Shown: positions 8,680-15,514, numbered from the stretch's first letter. The stretch is DNA of 25,029 nt from CAZUNB01 sp964622235 (GCA_964622235.1 CAZUNB010000016.1:1-25029), one strand, 5' to 3'. Made by a program: numbers and translations. Notes: generated by a model not told the origin, from the sequence alone.

Positions 8680-9321
8680 TTAAACCTCAATTGGTAAATC
8701 AAGTAATTGCGAAAATTTTTCTAAGCAATAATCGGCTCTGTCATCGTTACCGTATAACAAACACGATTGCATCCCCAGTTCATTTGCTGGTAAGACATCG
8801 ACCTTAACACGATCACCCACGTATAAGATATTGTTAGCTGGTACGTTAGATTTTTCAATTATTAAATTGAAGCCATCTAGTGCGGGTTTACGACTCACAA
8901 TATCATCCCCACTTATAATATGCGTGAACCAGTCTAGATCGATATTAACAACCCCAAAAGTGCGGAGAATATTTACTAGTTTATTATTAGTGAATACTGA
9001 AATAGGGATAGTTTCTCGCAGCTTGTTTAGCGTTTCGTATATTTTGGGGATTGGTTCGTAGTATAGTGTTTGGTCTATTTGACCGAAATATTTCATCCAA
9101 AAACCAGATGGCTTGCCGAGCGAGGCAAATGTTTCTGAGTTGCTACCATGTTCTGCATACAACTTTTCAAAATTTTTAATCAGCTCGTTATTTATCGGTT
9201 TACCAGTAACGTCAGAGTAGGCTTTATATCGTAAATCATTATGAACTTTGTGAAATTTATCTGTATGTATGGTTAGCGTCCCATCCATGTCGAACCAGAT
9301 GTGCTGAATGTTGTTTTGCAT
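8680..9321 (-). CDS. HAD-family phosphatase
   Basis: The 213-residue protein is a haloacid-dehalogenase-type hydrolase of the phosphoglycolate-phosphatase-like group. Motif I is FDMDGT with nucleophile D11 and acid/base D13. A helical cap covers roughly 20-90. Motif II is SVFTNN (T111), motif III includes the Lys in SRKPALDG (K145), and motif IV is LYVGDRVKVD (D170, D175). All catalytic residues are present, so it should be an active Mg-dependent phosphatase; the substrate is not apparent. The start is supported by TGC-TATTAT ending exactly 6 nt before the ATG, which implies a leaderless mRNA and fits the absence of a Shine-Dalgarno. Confidence 0.88.
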   Translation of the reverse strand: MQNNIQHIWFDMDGTLTIHTDKFHKVHNDLRYKAYSDVTGKPINNELIKNFEKLYAEHGSNSETFASLGKPSGFWMKYFGQIDQTLYYEPIPKIYETLNKLRETIPISVFTNNKLVNILRTFGVVNIDLDWFTHIISGDDIVSRKPALDGFNLIIEKSNVPANNILYVGDRVKVDVLPANELGMQSCLLYGNDDRADYCLEKFSQLLDLPIEV

Positions 9322-9327
9322 TATTTG

Positions 9328-9336
9328 ATAATAGCA
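9328..9336 (-). promoter_or_regulatory. Extended -10 promoter, leaderless
   Basis: On the minus strand, TGC-TATTAT is followed by 6 nt (CAAATA) and then the HAD gene's ATG at 9321. There is no recognisable -35. Confidence 0.65.
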
Positions 9337-9491
9337 AAATATAATTGAATCTTTTTAACTATATTTTGACGCGAGTAAAAATCATCTCATGTTCTTTGTC
9401 TGAAGTATGGTAATTTTATGCTGAACATCGGCAGGAAACACGAGACATCACTGGCCTCGTAGTCATATTCACCAGGCTAGATTTACATACA

Positions 9492-9554
9492 ATGGATTTG
9501 GATAAATTCACACCTACTACCAAGGAAGCAATAATAGAGTACGTACTAGCTTGA
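9492..9554 (+). pseudogene. Possible relic of a clpB/clpC-type gene start
   Basis: A 20-codon ORF begins MDLDKFTPTTKEAI and stops at TGA 9552-9554. ClpB/ClpC chaperones often start with a very similar pattern (M-x-[ND]-K-F-T-x-x-x-x-E-A-I/L). No further Clp sequence follows in any frame before the next gene. It may be the remnant of a deleted gene or a chance likeness; there is no Shine-Dalgarno and no TGN -10 at the usual distance. Confidence 0.25.
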
Positions 9555-9591
9555 TCATCGGGCTAGGATATATCTTTCAGCTCAATTAAGA

Positions 9592-9710
9592 ATAGTTGCA
9601 ACTTCCAACTACGATGATCCTCCAAATAAACATCCTTCGCAAATAGCGAGGCTCGTCTAATTTGCTCGTAAGAATCGAAGTGACGGAATAGCAGTGTTGC
9701 CCCTCCTGGT
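9592..9710. repeat. Degenerate dispersed repeat, copy A
   Basis: This copy shares ordered blocks with copy B (10285-10425): AGTTGCAACT at the left end, ACGATG-A-TC-TCCA, GAGGCTCGTCTA followed by TTGCTC, GTGACGGAA, and GTTGC followed by CTCCTG at the right end. It can form hairpins such as CTTCGC/GCGAGG. The minus strand contains an open frame of about 50 codons ending at a TAG near 9550, but the reading frame is not kept in copy B, so coding is unlikely. Both copies lie just upstream of a plus-strand gene. Confidence 0.55.
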
Positions 9711-9723
9711 ACCCAAATTTGGT

Positions 9724-9748
9724 TATGCTAAAGCATAGGTATTTTTTT
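9724..9748 (+). terminator. Weak terminator-like hairpin after repeat A
   Basis: TATGC and GCATA flank a TAAA loop (9724-9737), followed after four bases by a run of seven Ts (9742-9748). The stem has only five pairs, so this is tentative. If real, it would end any plus-strand transcript crossing repeat A just before the SET gene's own promoter. Confidence 0.25.
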
Positions 9749-9760
9749 GTCTCTGCTTTT

Positions 9761-9769
9761 TGTTATAAT
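9761..9769 (+). promoter_or_regulatory. Extended -10 promoter, leaderless
   Basis: TGT-TATAAT, a perfect -10 with TGN extension, is followed by 6 nt (TCGCGT) and then the ATG at 9776. It fixes the start of the SET-domain gene, because the longer in-frame reading from 9719 would run across the promoter. Confidence 0.7.
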
Positions 9770-9775
9770 TCGCGT

Positions 9776-10273
9776 ATGTCGAAGAACGTATATATTGGTA
9801 AGGGTAACCTTGCAGGCAAAGGCCTGTATGCTGCACGTGACTTTAACAAAGATGAATTGGTGAAGGCGTGGAATCTAAAGCAATTAAATCAAGATCAGTT
9901 TGATAAACTTCCTAAGTCTGAACACATGTTTGTTCATACCTTCAATAGCAAGCTATTCTTATTCCCTGAACCACCACGCTATACAAACCACTCAGCTAAC
10001 CCAACCGTCTACTCAGACTTTGAGAATCAATGCGACTACGCATTGCGACCAATCAAAAAAGATGAGCCAATAACAATTAATGCAAATGAAGAAATACAGC
10101 ATGAGTTAGAAACGTTCATTAAGGCGTACAAACAGGAAGCAATTAATGATTTTAGGTGGCTCAAAGGTGGTTATAGAAATGCAATTGTTAGCTATAATTT
10201 ATCTAGCGGAAGCAAGGAAGTGGTAAGCCTTAAGCGTATTGATGGTAATTGGCACATACTTAATGAGCAATAG
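9776..10273 (+). CDS. SET-domain protein (putative lysine methyltransferase)
   Basis: The 165-residue protein begins with a compact SET domain: GKGLYAARDF (14-23), RYTNHSANPTVYS (68-80, the NHSxNP signature that binds S-adenosylmethionine) and ALRPIKKDEPITIN (89-102). The usual GEEL/Y-type end motif is altered to NANEEIQHE. The tail (about 115-165, with FRWLKGGYRNAI and GNWHIL) looks like half of an NTF2/SnoaL-like module, but this is only a resemblance. SET proteins methylate lysine on proteins; bacterial targets are mostly unknown. ATG 9776 is chosen because the perfect -10 ends 6 nt upstream; the frame is open to 9719, but that extension overlaps the promoter. Repeat copies flank the gene on both sides. 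Confidence 0.8.
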   Translation: MSKNVYIGKGNLAGKGLYAARDFNKDELVKAWNLKQLNQDQFDKLPKSEHMFVHTFNSKLFLFPEPPRYTNHSANPTVYSDFENQCDYALRPIKKDEPITINANEEIQHELETFIKAYKQEAINDFRWLKGGYRNAIVSYNLSSGSKEVVSLKRIDGNWHILNEQ

Positions 10274-10284
10274 GATTCTGAATT

Positions 10285-10425
10285 ATAGTTGCAACTGGAT
10301 CCACGATGGATCTCCATACCTCTATTTTACGGAGGCAAAACATTCATAAGGGGAGAGGCTCGTCTAGCTTGCTCTCAGGATTCCGCAGTGACGGAACAGT
10401 ATCTTTGTTGCATGCTCCTCCTGAC
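10285..10425. repeat. Degenerate dispersed repeat, copy B
   Basis: This second copy of the ~130-bp repeat has the shared blocks AGTTGCAACT, CCACGATGGATCTCCA, GAGGCTCGTCTAGCTTGCTC, GTGACGGAACAG and GCTCCTCCTGA in the same order as copy A. It has better hairpins than A: GATCC/GGATC around ACGAT, CCTC/GGAGG, and TTCCG/CGGAA around CAGTGA. It lies between the SET gene's stop and the promoter of the DHCR24-like gene. No transposase or terminal inverted repeat is evident. Confidence 0.55.
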
Positions 10426-10444
10426 TGTAGCAATCAGATAGAGC

Positions 10445-10453
10445 TGTTATGAT
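10445..10453 (+). promoter_or_regulatory. Extended -10 promoter, leaderless
   Basis: TGT-TATGAT is followed by 6 nt (TAATTC) and then the ATG at 10460. It starts about 20 bp after repeat copy B. Confidence 0.62.
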
Positions 10454-10459
10454 TAATTC

Positions 10460-11863
10460 ATGAATAACAACAAACATAAGCAGCGCGTAGAGAGAATTCA
10501 AGAAAAAGTCCGCGGGCATTTTGTTAATAAGACTCCCTTTCGAATTTATCACGGAAGTACGAACTCAACACGGGTCCTTACTTTTAAACGTGATGAGATG
10601 ATAGACACTAGCAAGCTCGACAATGTAATTTCTGTTAATGCGTCGACAAAGACCGCAATAGTTGAGCCAAACGTTTCTATGGATAAGCTAGTAAAGGCAA
10701 CACTCAAAAAAGGCTTGATACCTCCAGTAGTCACAGAGTTTCCAGGTATTACAGTCGGTGGTGCGATCCAAGGTGCAGCTATAGAAACCTCGTCTCATAA
10801 GTGGGGCTGTTTTAGCCAGACAGTTAATTGGATAGAAATGATTTTGGGTGATGGAGAACGAGTTATTGCTTCATCAGACAAAAATCAAGACTTATTTTTT
10901 GGCACTGCTGGATCGTACGGTTCTTTGGGACTTGTTACTTCTGTCGAGCTTCAGTTGATTAAAGCCAAAAAATTCGTGAGTATTACTCATCACCCAGTTT
11001 CTAGCTTTAAAGAAGCACTTGCTTTGTCTTGTGAATTTATCGACGAACAAAACGACTTTATTGAGTGTATTATGTTTTCCAAGAACCAGGGTAGTCTGAT
11101 TGTTGGTAATCTTACAAATGAGATCATTGGCAGCCTCAAGAGGTTCAGAAGGCCCTTTGATACGTGGTACTACTTGTATGCTCGAGAGGTTGTGAAGCAT
11201 GAAAAGAAAGTAACTAATTCACTGCCAATAGAAGACTATCTTTTTAGATATAATAGGGGGGCGTTTTGGGGCGGAAAGATGGCATTCGATCATTTTGGTG
11301 TAAAATTTAATGCTGTTAATCGTTTTTTGCTTGATCCATTACTTCGTACTCGAAAACTTTATCAGGCGCTCCAAGAAAGTGCAGCTGCCCAAATGTATAT
11401 CTGCCAAGATATTGTATTGCCAGGTAGCTCAGTAGTGCGATTTATGAACATTATGGATAAAGAGTTCAGTATGTATCCGATGATTTTTTGTATGATAAAA
11501 CCTGAGCCGAGATCCAAGCTGCAGCCTAATGGTATTGATGCAGATATGCTTTTCAATGTTGGGGTGTATGGCATGAAAATAACTCCTTATAAAAAGTTTG
11601 TTGAGGCGAATCGTTACATAGAGAAAGTAACCAGAAAGCTTGGTGGCAAAAAATGGTTTTATGCTCATTCATATTATACAAAAGATGAGTTTTGGGATAT
11701 CTATGATAAGAATTGGTACAAGAAACTTCGTAGTAAATACAAAGCCGAGCATCTCCCTGATATTTACGAACGAACTCGCGTAAAAGAGAAGCGAAACGTC
11801 AATCATAAACAGGCCGTACTCAAAACGATCTTTGGTAGATCAAAGCTAAAAATCATCGACTAA
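10460..11863 (+). CDS. DHCR24/DWARF1-like FAD-dependent oxidoreductase
   Basis: The 467-residue protein has a PCMH/VAO-type FAD-binding domain (about 30-190). VEPNVSMDKL (68-77), FPGITVGGAIQG (94-105) and ETSSHKWGCF (109-118) closely follow the delta(24)-sterol reductase (DHCR24/DWF1) pattern, where SSHKYG is conserved; GTAGSYGSLG (148-157) continues it. The C-terminal block FYAHSYYTKDEFW (400-412) and the KLR...LPDIYERTR segment also match the DHCR24 tail, so the resemblance is full-length. The family uses FAD (NADPH in animals) to reduce a side-chain double bond, but bacteria of this kind are not known to make sterols, so the substrate here is probably another lipid or isoprenoid. It lacks the long N-terminal membrane anchor of the animal enzyme. 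It is monocistronic with its own leaderless promoter. Confidence 0.85.
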   Translation: MNNNKHKQRVERIQEKVRGHFVNKTPFRIYHGSTNSTRVLTFKRDEMIDTSKLDNVISVNASTKTAIVEPNVSMDKLVKATLKKGLIPPVVTEFPGITVGGAIQGAAIETSSHKWGCFSQTVNWIEMILGDGERVIASSDKNQDLFFGTAGSYGSLGLVTSVELQLIKAKKFVSITHHPVSSFKEALALSCEFIDEQNDFIECIMFSKNQGSLIVGNLTNEIIGSLKRFRRPFDTWYYLYAREVVKHEKKVTNSLPIEDYLFRYNRGAFWGGKMAFDHFGVKFNAVNRFLLDPLLRTRKLYQALQESAAAQMYICQDIVLPGSSVVRFMNIMDKEFSMYPMIFCMIKPEPRSKLQPNGIDADMLFNVGVYGMKITPYKKFVEANRYIEKVTRKLGGKKWFYAHSYYTKDEFWDIYDKNWYKKLRSKYKAEHLPDIYERTRVKEKRNVNHKQAVLKTIFGRSKLKIID

Positions 11864-11995
11864 GACACAACAATTGCTAGCTTTTTTAATAGATTAAGAT
11901 TTAGCTAGTACGAGTTATTAACTTCGGTTGCTGTAAGAAACAATCCGATCCTTAAGTTCGATCACTTTGCAATACAGGTGATTATCTCCGTTTTT

Positions 11996-12004
11996 TGGTA
12001 ACAT
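11996..12004 (+). promoter_or_regulatory. Extended -10 promoter, leaderless
   Basis: TGG-TAACAT is followed by 6 nt (GTTTGT) and then the ATG of the pyrD-like gene at 12011. Confidence 0.58.
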
Positions 12005-12010
12005 GTTTGT

Positions 12011-13141
12011 ATGAATAAAATTATCAGTAAGTCATCCGAATTAATGTACAGGCGTGTTATAAAACCAATTTTATTCCGAAGGCTACCCGATGAAGTACAC
12101 GATAATTTACTTAAACTAGCTTCTCGGTATCAAAAATATAGCTTCATTTGCTCCTTATTGAACAAATCATGGGCTTATAGAAACGACAAATATTTATCAC
12201 AAGAGGTATTAGGAATAAAGTTTCATAATCCGGTAGGGCTGTCGGCAGGATTTGATAAGAATATCGAGTTGGCGCCCATGCTTAAGGCAATCGGCTTTGG
12301 TTTTATGGAGGGCGGCTCGCTTACGTTAGATGAGTGCGAGGGGAACCCTAGGCCATGGTTCTATCGTTTGCCAAAAACCAAGTCGCTAGTTGTTTTTGCC
12401 GGCTTGGCTAATCAGGGTGTTAAAATTATAGTCGCCAGAATTAAAAAATATCCAGCAGGCACTTTTAACAAGTTTCCACTTAACATCTCGGTCGCCAAAA
12501 CTAACACTAAAGAAAATGCAGATGACGAGCAGGCGATTAACGATTACATAGGCAGCCTAAAATATATAAAGGGCAACAATGTAGGCGAAATGATAACCAT
12601 CAATATCTCCTGCCCAAATACCTTCGGCGGCGAGCCATTCACTACACCGACTCGACTGGATAAACTGCTCGTCCAAGTTGACGCCACTGATATGCCACAG
12701 CCAATCTTCATTAAAATGCCAGCAGATCTTAGTTGGGAGGATTTTGATAAATTACTGCAAGTTATTTTGAAGCACAAAGTTGATGGCGTGACGATAAGTA
12801 ATTTAGCCAAGGATCGCAACAAGGCAGAACTAAAAGACCCATTGCCCGACAGCATTAATGGTAATTTAAGTGGACTGCCAACTCAGGACCTTAGTAACGA
12901 ACTGATACGGAGAACATATAATAAGTACGGCAAGCAGCTGATAATAATTGGTGTTGGTGGTATATTCTCAGAAGTAGATGCCTATACTAAGATAAAGCTT
13001 GGAGCCACACTAGTTGAGCTGATTACTGGCATGATATTCAATGGCCCGCAGCTCGTTGGCCAAATAAACAGTGGACTAGTCACGCTGCTTAAAAAAGATG
13101 GTTTCGAAACGATAAGCCAGGCAATTGGTGTGGACGCTTAA
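12011..13141 (+). CDS. pyrD: Dihydroorotate dehydrogenase, class-2-like, with Cys at the base position
   Basis: The 376-residue protein should oxidise dihydroorotate to orotate in pyrimidine synthesis, using FMN. The N-terminal helical part (MYRRVIKPILFRRLPDEVH, 12-30) matches the membrane-associating extension of quinone-linked class 2 enzymes. It is followed by NPVGLSAGFDK (73-83), GNPRPWFYRLP (111-121), the NISCPNT motif (198-204), FIKMPADLS, TISNLA and the FMN phosphate-binding GVGGIFS. Class 2 enzymes have Ser at the catalytic base (NxSSPNT), but here residue 201 is Cys as in soluble class 1 enzymes. GLANQG also replaces the usual GFNNxG. No other pyrimidine gene is in the window, so it may act in salvage or as a quinone reductase. 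Confidence 0.85.
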   Translation: MNKIISKSSELMYRRVIKPILFRRLPDEVHDNLLKLASRYQKYSFICSLLNKSWAYRNDKYLSQEVLGIKFHNPVGLSAGFDKNIELAPMLKAIGFGFMEGGSLTLDECEGNPRPWFYRLPKTKSLVVFAGLANQGVKIIVARIKKYPAGTFNKFPLNISVAKTNTKENADDEQAINDYIGSLKYIKGNNVGEMITINISCPNTFGGEPFTTPTRLDKLLVQVDATDMPQPIFIKMPADLSWEDFDKLLQVILKHKVDGVTISNLAKDRNKAELKDPLPDSINGNLSGLPTQDLSNELIRRTYNKYGKQLIIIGVGGIFSEVDAYTKIKLGATLVELITGMIFNGPQLVGQINSGLVTLLKKDGFETISQAIGVDA

Positions 13142-13258
13142 GACCATTGTGTAGATTTTATTTGCATGGCTAGGCACCCAAACTCAGTCATAATAAAAAG
13201 ATTGCAAGCTATATATTAATACACGTATAGACGATGTAGAATATCTAGCATAAGTAAT

Positions 13259-14248
13259 GTGAGCGAGAACGAGTTAAACAAACACACCTTAAGGAAAGAT
13301 GTAAAAATCAATGAGGCTAAAGCAATTACGAATTACAAGAAGGCTATTACTGGCAGAACAACATTCCGTTTCACATTACAGCTGTCGCTTTATTTTCTTG
13401 TTGCTTTCGCCGTCACATGGTCGGCTCAAATTACTGTATTTTTTTATGCGTGCAAACACGGTGTTGAAATCAACAATGAATCATTGTTCTTTCACTTTTG
13501 AAATTTGCTTAAAGGTGATATAGCTTCTGAGTTTGTACCATACCTACTACTTTTCTTGTTTTCTTTCGGGCCGAGCTTGTCTGGTGTTCTGGTAACTGCA
13601 ATATTCAAAGGTAAGCAAGGTTTAGCCGACTTGCTGAGACGGCTCGTGAAGGTTCATATATCAGCTCTATGGATATTGGTTATTGTCGCCATTCCTTTAC
13701 TGTTGAATATCATTAGTCTTATTCTGGGCTATATAATAAGTGGGTTTCAGCCGATTGAGTTTAATTTTCTCGTACCGATAATTTACTTTGTGCCATTTTT
13801 GCTTTTCACGATTGTTTTTACTGGCTTATCTGAAGAAATTGGTTGGCGAGGTTAATCGCTACCTGAACTGCAAAAGAACTTTTCGGCCGAAAAGTCTAGT
13901 TGGATACTGGGTATTATGTGGGGCTTGTGGCATTTGCCGTTCGTGCTCCTCGCGTCATATTTGCAAAATGAATTGATGCTGCCAAGTGCTAATTCAATGA
14001 TAGCTAGGTTGACGGTTGGGATTGTTGGCTGGACGATTGTCATCACCTGGATTTACAATAATACCCAGAGTTTGTTTTGGGTAATTATATTACACGGACT
14101 TGGTAATACGATTCAGTCATACTTACTGCTATCTTCAAACAACCTTCCAGCCAAGTCAATTTGGGTTCTTGTTCCATGGGCATTTGCTGTCAATCTTTTG
14201 AAAAAATACGGTGGCGAGACTCTAGCGATTGATCAAGAAGTAGTATAG
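13259..14248 (+). pseudogene. CPBP-family intramembrane protease gene with two in-frame stops
   Basis: One continuous frame from a GTG at 13259 to the TAG at 14246-14248 encodes about 327 residues of a CPBP (CAAX-protease/bacteriocin-processing, Abi) membrane protein, interrupted by TGA at 13499-13501 and TAA at 13853-13855. There is no frameshift. The catalytic motifs are intact on either side: EEIGWR just before the TAA, WGLWHLP, and HGLGN. The TAA sits where the family normally has Tyr or a hydrophobic residue (EExGWRGY-LP), so a single base change would explain it. Retention of all motifs suggests recent loss. Stop readthrough is unlikely because TGA and TAA end intact neighbours. The start is uncertain; AATG around 13257 gives no in-frame ATG. 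Confidence 0.8.
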
Positions 14249-14282
14249 TTCTTTTTTAACGCCTTTTGGGACATGATTGCAA

Positions 14283-14801
14283 CTACTTCTGTAGGTAGCT
14301 CAGTAGTTCATCCGTGGATTCACTGATGCTTTTCCTGGAGGTGTCTATAATAATCATTCCAGCCTTTTCTCCGTCTAACTTAGCAGTTTCAAGAAAATTA
14401 AGCATCCTAGCGATAAAGTCTGGATTATTTGTATGACCGTCGTTCCCACGGCTTTTAATTCGTGCAACCAAAATGTCCGCATCTACAACTAAACGAAAGA
14501 TTTTTTCAAAACGCGGATAGAAACTACTCTCATTAAGTGAGCCTCCACATAGAAATATATCTTCATCAGTTCTAGTAAGTGTATATTCCATCTTTTTTCT
14601 ATTCCAGATCCAACCATTGTCTCTATACCACTCTTCAGTGACTTCGTCGACTGGAAACTCTACTGCTTCTTCTGTTTTGAGATTAGCATAGTATCCAAAC
14701 TTCTCATCTGTGTTGATAACGTGAAAACCTTTCCTTTGGAGTTCGTCACCGATGGAGGTTTTACCACTACCCGAAGGTCCGTTTATGAGATAGGCTGACA
14801 T
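14283..14801 (-). CDS. P-loop kinase-like protein
   Basis: The 172-residue protein begins with a Walker A motif, INGPSGSGKTS (GPSGSGKT at 8-15), at the very N-terminus, as in adenylate/shikimate/gluconate kinase-like NMP kinases. VINTDEKFGYY (28-38) provides the DxD-like position after strand 2, and IFLCGG (about 82-87) forms a third strand. A lid-like basic segment VARIKSRGNDGH (about 112-123) follows. It should transfer phosphate from ATP to a small molecule; the acceptor is unknown. The next gene upstream is another small P-loop protein, but each has its own promoter. TGC-TATAAT ends 9 nt before the ATG, so the mRNA would be almost leaderless. Confidence 0.78.
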   Translation of the reverse strand: MSAYLINGPSGSGKTSIGDELQRKGFHVINTDEKFGYYANLKTEEAVEFPVDEVTEEWYRDNGWIWNRKKMEYTLTRTDEDIFLCGGSLNESSFYPRFEKIFRLVVDADILVARIKSRGNDGHTNNPDFIARMLNFLETAKLDGEKAGMIIIDTSRKSISESTDELLSYLQK

Positions 14802-14810
14802 AGCTAGTTG

Positions 14811-14819
14811 ATTATAGCA
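14811..14819 (-). promoter_or_regulatory. Extended -10 promoter, nearly leaderless
   Basis: On the minus strand, TGC-TATAAT (perfect -10) is followed by 9 nt and then the ATG at 14801. Confidence 0.65.
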
Positions 14820-14851
14820 GGAAAATAAAGATACTTTATTTCTAGGTTTAG

Positions 14852-15355
14852 CTAATGTATAGGCTCATCAAATAAGCAAAACTCTGCTTCATTAGGCACT
14901 TGCTCCAGCGTTGCCCAATGCTCTAACTGCTTGCGACCAATCTCTATCGTAGCACCCCCTTGAGCATTACGTGCTTCAACTCTATTCCATAATTCATCTA
15001 TGGGTAGGCTGAGATAACGAAGTTCAACTTTTGCGCCAAGCTCTCGTGCAGCCAGTCGTTTACTGTCACGTTCTGACCGTGACCAAAACCCAAATTCAAG
15101 CACAACACTTATGCCTAAGATTAATAAATCCTGAGCGTGTTGCCATAATTGTTCTTCAATCGTGTCTCGAAGATTCTCGTCACTTAAATCAAGTCCTAGA
15201 GAGTGCATCCATTCATCTGGACTGAATCGTATAGCAGGTATTTCGCGAACCAACTTTCGTGCCAAGGTTGTTTTACCTGTGCCCGGAAGGCCAGATAATA
15301 ATATCAGTTTGGGTGTGGTTTCTTTATCTGTAATTAAATTCTGACTTTTAGGCAT
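14852..15355 (-). CDS. AAA_33/zeta-type P-loop kinase
   Basis: The 167-residue protein carries Walker A GLPGTGKT at 22-29, followed by RFSPDEWMHSLG (the SxD substrate-site pattern) and VVLEFGFWSRSERD, an arrangement typical of the AAA_33 group that includes zeta-toxin-like and antibiotic phosphotransferase-like enzymes. LWNRVEARN (about 126-134) looks like the lid with its Arg. It probably phosphorylates a small molecule or nucleotide. A toxin role is not supported, as no antitoxin gene is adjacent. The ATG at 15355 follows TGA-TATTAT by exactly 6 nt. The stop is 50 bp upstream of the next gene's start. Confidence 0.8.
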   Translation of the reverse strand: MPKSQNLITDKETTPKLILLSGLPGTGKTTLARKLVREIPAIRFSPDEWMHSLGLDLSDENLRDTIEEQLWQHAQDLLILGISVVLEFGFWSRSERDSKRLAARELGAKVELRYLSLPIDELWNRVEARNAQGGATIEIGRKQLEHWATLEQVPNEAEFCLFDEPIH

Positions 15356-15361
15356 ATATTT

Positions 15362-15370
15362 ATAATATCA
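15362..15370 (-). promoter_or_regulatory. Extended -10 promoter, leaderless
   Basis: On the minus strand, TGA-TATTAT is followed by 6 nt (AAATAT) and then the ATG at 15355. Confidence 0.62.
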
Positions 15371-15409
15371 GAAAGGCTATATTATGGTTGATTGTAATGC
15401 TGCCGCCAA

Positions 15410-15423
15410 GGGCCGTCTGGGAC
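15410..15423 (-). repeat. Fragment matching the 3' end of the tRNA-Lys gene
   Basis: GGGCCGTCTGGGAC matches 13 of 14 positions of the tRNA's 3' acceptor/T-arm segment (15613-15626) in the same orientation, 203 bp away. It could be a leftover attachment site or a piece of a decayed tRNA duplicate. Confidence 0.4.
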
Positions 15424-15472
15424 AACGCACGATGATAGACTACATCCTTCGCTTACGCTACGGAGTATTCCA
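15424..15472. repeat. Partial third copy of the dispersed repeat
   Basis: The stretch has CACGATGAT, then ACATCCTTCGC, then GC and GG in the order seen in copy A (9592-9710). A GGAGTATTCC end resembles the GATTCC part of copy B. The match is short and patchy, so homology is tentative. Confidence 0.3.
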
Positions 15473-15485
15473 CCATCTGGCTAGA

Positions 15486-15514
15486 AATTGTAAAACCTTG
15501 CAGGTTTGACAATT
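15486..15514. repeat. Near-perfect 29-nt inverted repeat
   Basis: AATTGT-A-AAACCT pairs with AGGTTT-G-ACAATT around a 3-nt TGC loop: 12 Watson-Crick pairs with a single A/G mismatch. No T tract follows on either strand, so it is not an ordinary intrinsic terminator. It could be a protein-binding palindrome, a structured RNA or part of a decayed mobile element. Confidence 0.55.

Larger units (their letters stand above)
9337..9760. other. Intergenic region with gene relics and a repeat copy
   Basis: Between the HAD and SET genes there is no full-length gene. The stretch holds a 20-codon ORF that looks like a Clp ATPase N-terminus (9492-9554), repeat copy A (9592-9710), and a weak terminator-like hairpin with a T tract (9724-9748). 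It reads as decayed DNA rather than a functional gene. Confidence 0.5.

Noticed and set aside
9550..9712. Minus-strand open frame of about 50 codons across repeat A
   Set aside because: It has no good start, and the frame is shifted and stopped in copy B, so it is probably not a gene.
9719..9775. Longer N-terminus for the SET protein
   Set aside because: The extension includes the perfect TGT-TATAAT promoter and a T tract, and SET homology begins only after the ATG at 9776.
10373..10418. Minus-strand mini-ORF with a perfect AGGAGG site in repeat B
   Set aside because: It has only 12 codons, and copy A lacks the ATG, so the Shine-Dalgarno likeness is probably a by-product of the repeat.
9592..10425. 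T-box or other known riboswitch in the repeat copies
   Set aside because: I could not find the T-box core (GGTGGNACCGCG-like) or any aminoacyl-tRNA synthetase downstream, and promoters lie after the repeats.
11877..11892. GCTAGC plus T tract after the DHCR24-like gene as a terminator
   Set aside because: The palindrome is a 6-bp self-complement with no loop, so it cannot form a stem.
13499..13501. TGA recoded as Gly, as in Gracilibacteria/Absconditabacteria
   Set aside because: Intact genes here (yebC and the IMPase-like gene) end in TGA at family-normal lengths, and the same pseudogene also has a TAA.
14852..15355. Zeta-type toxin of a toxin-antitoxin pair
   Set aside because: No small partner gene is adjacent, and the P-loop family is mostly metabolic kinases.
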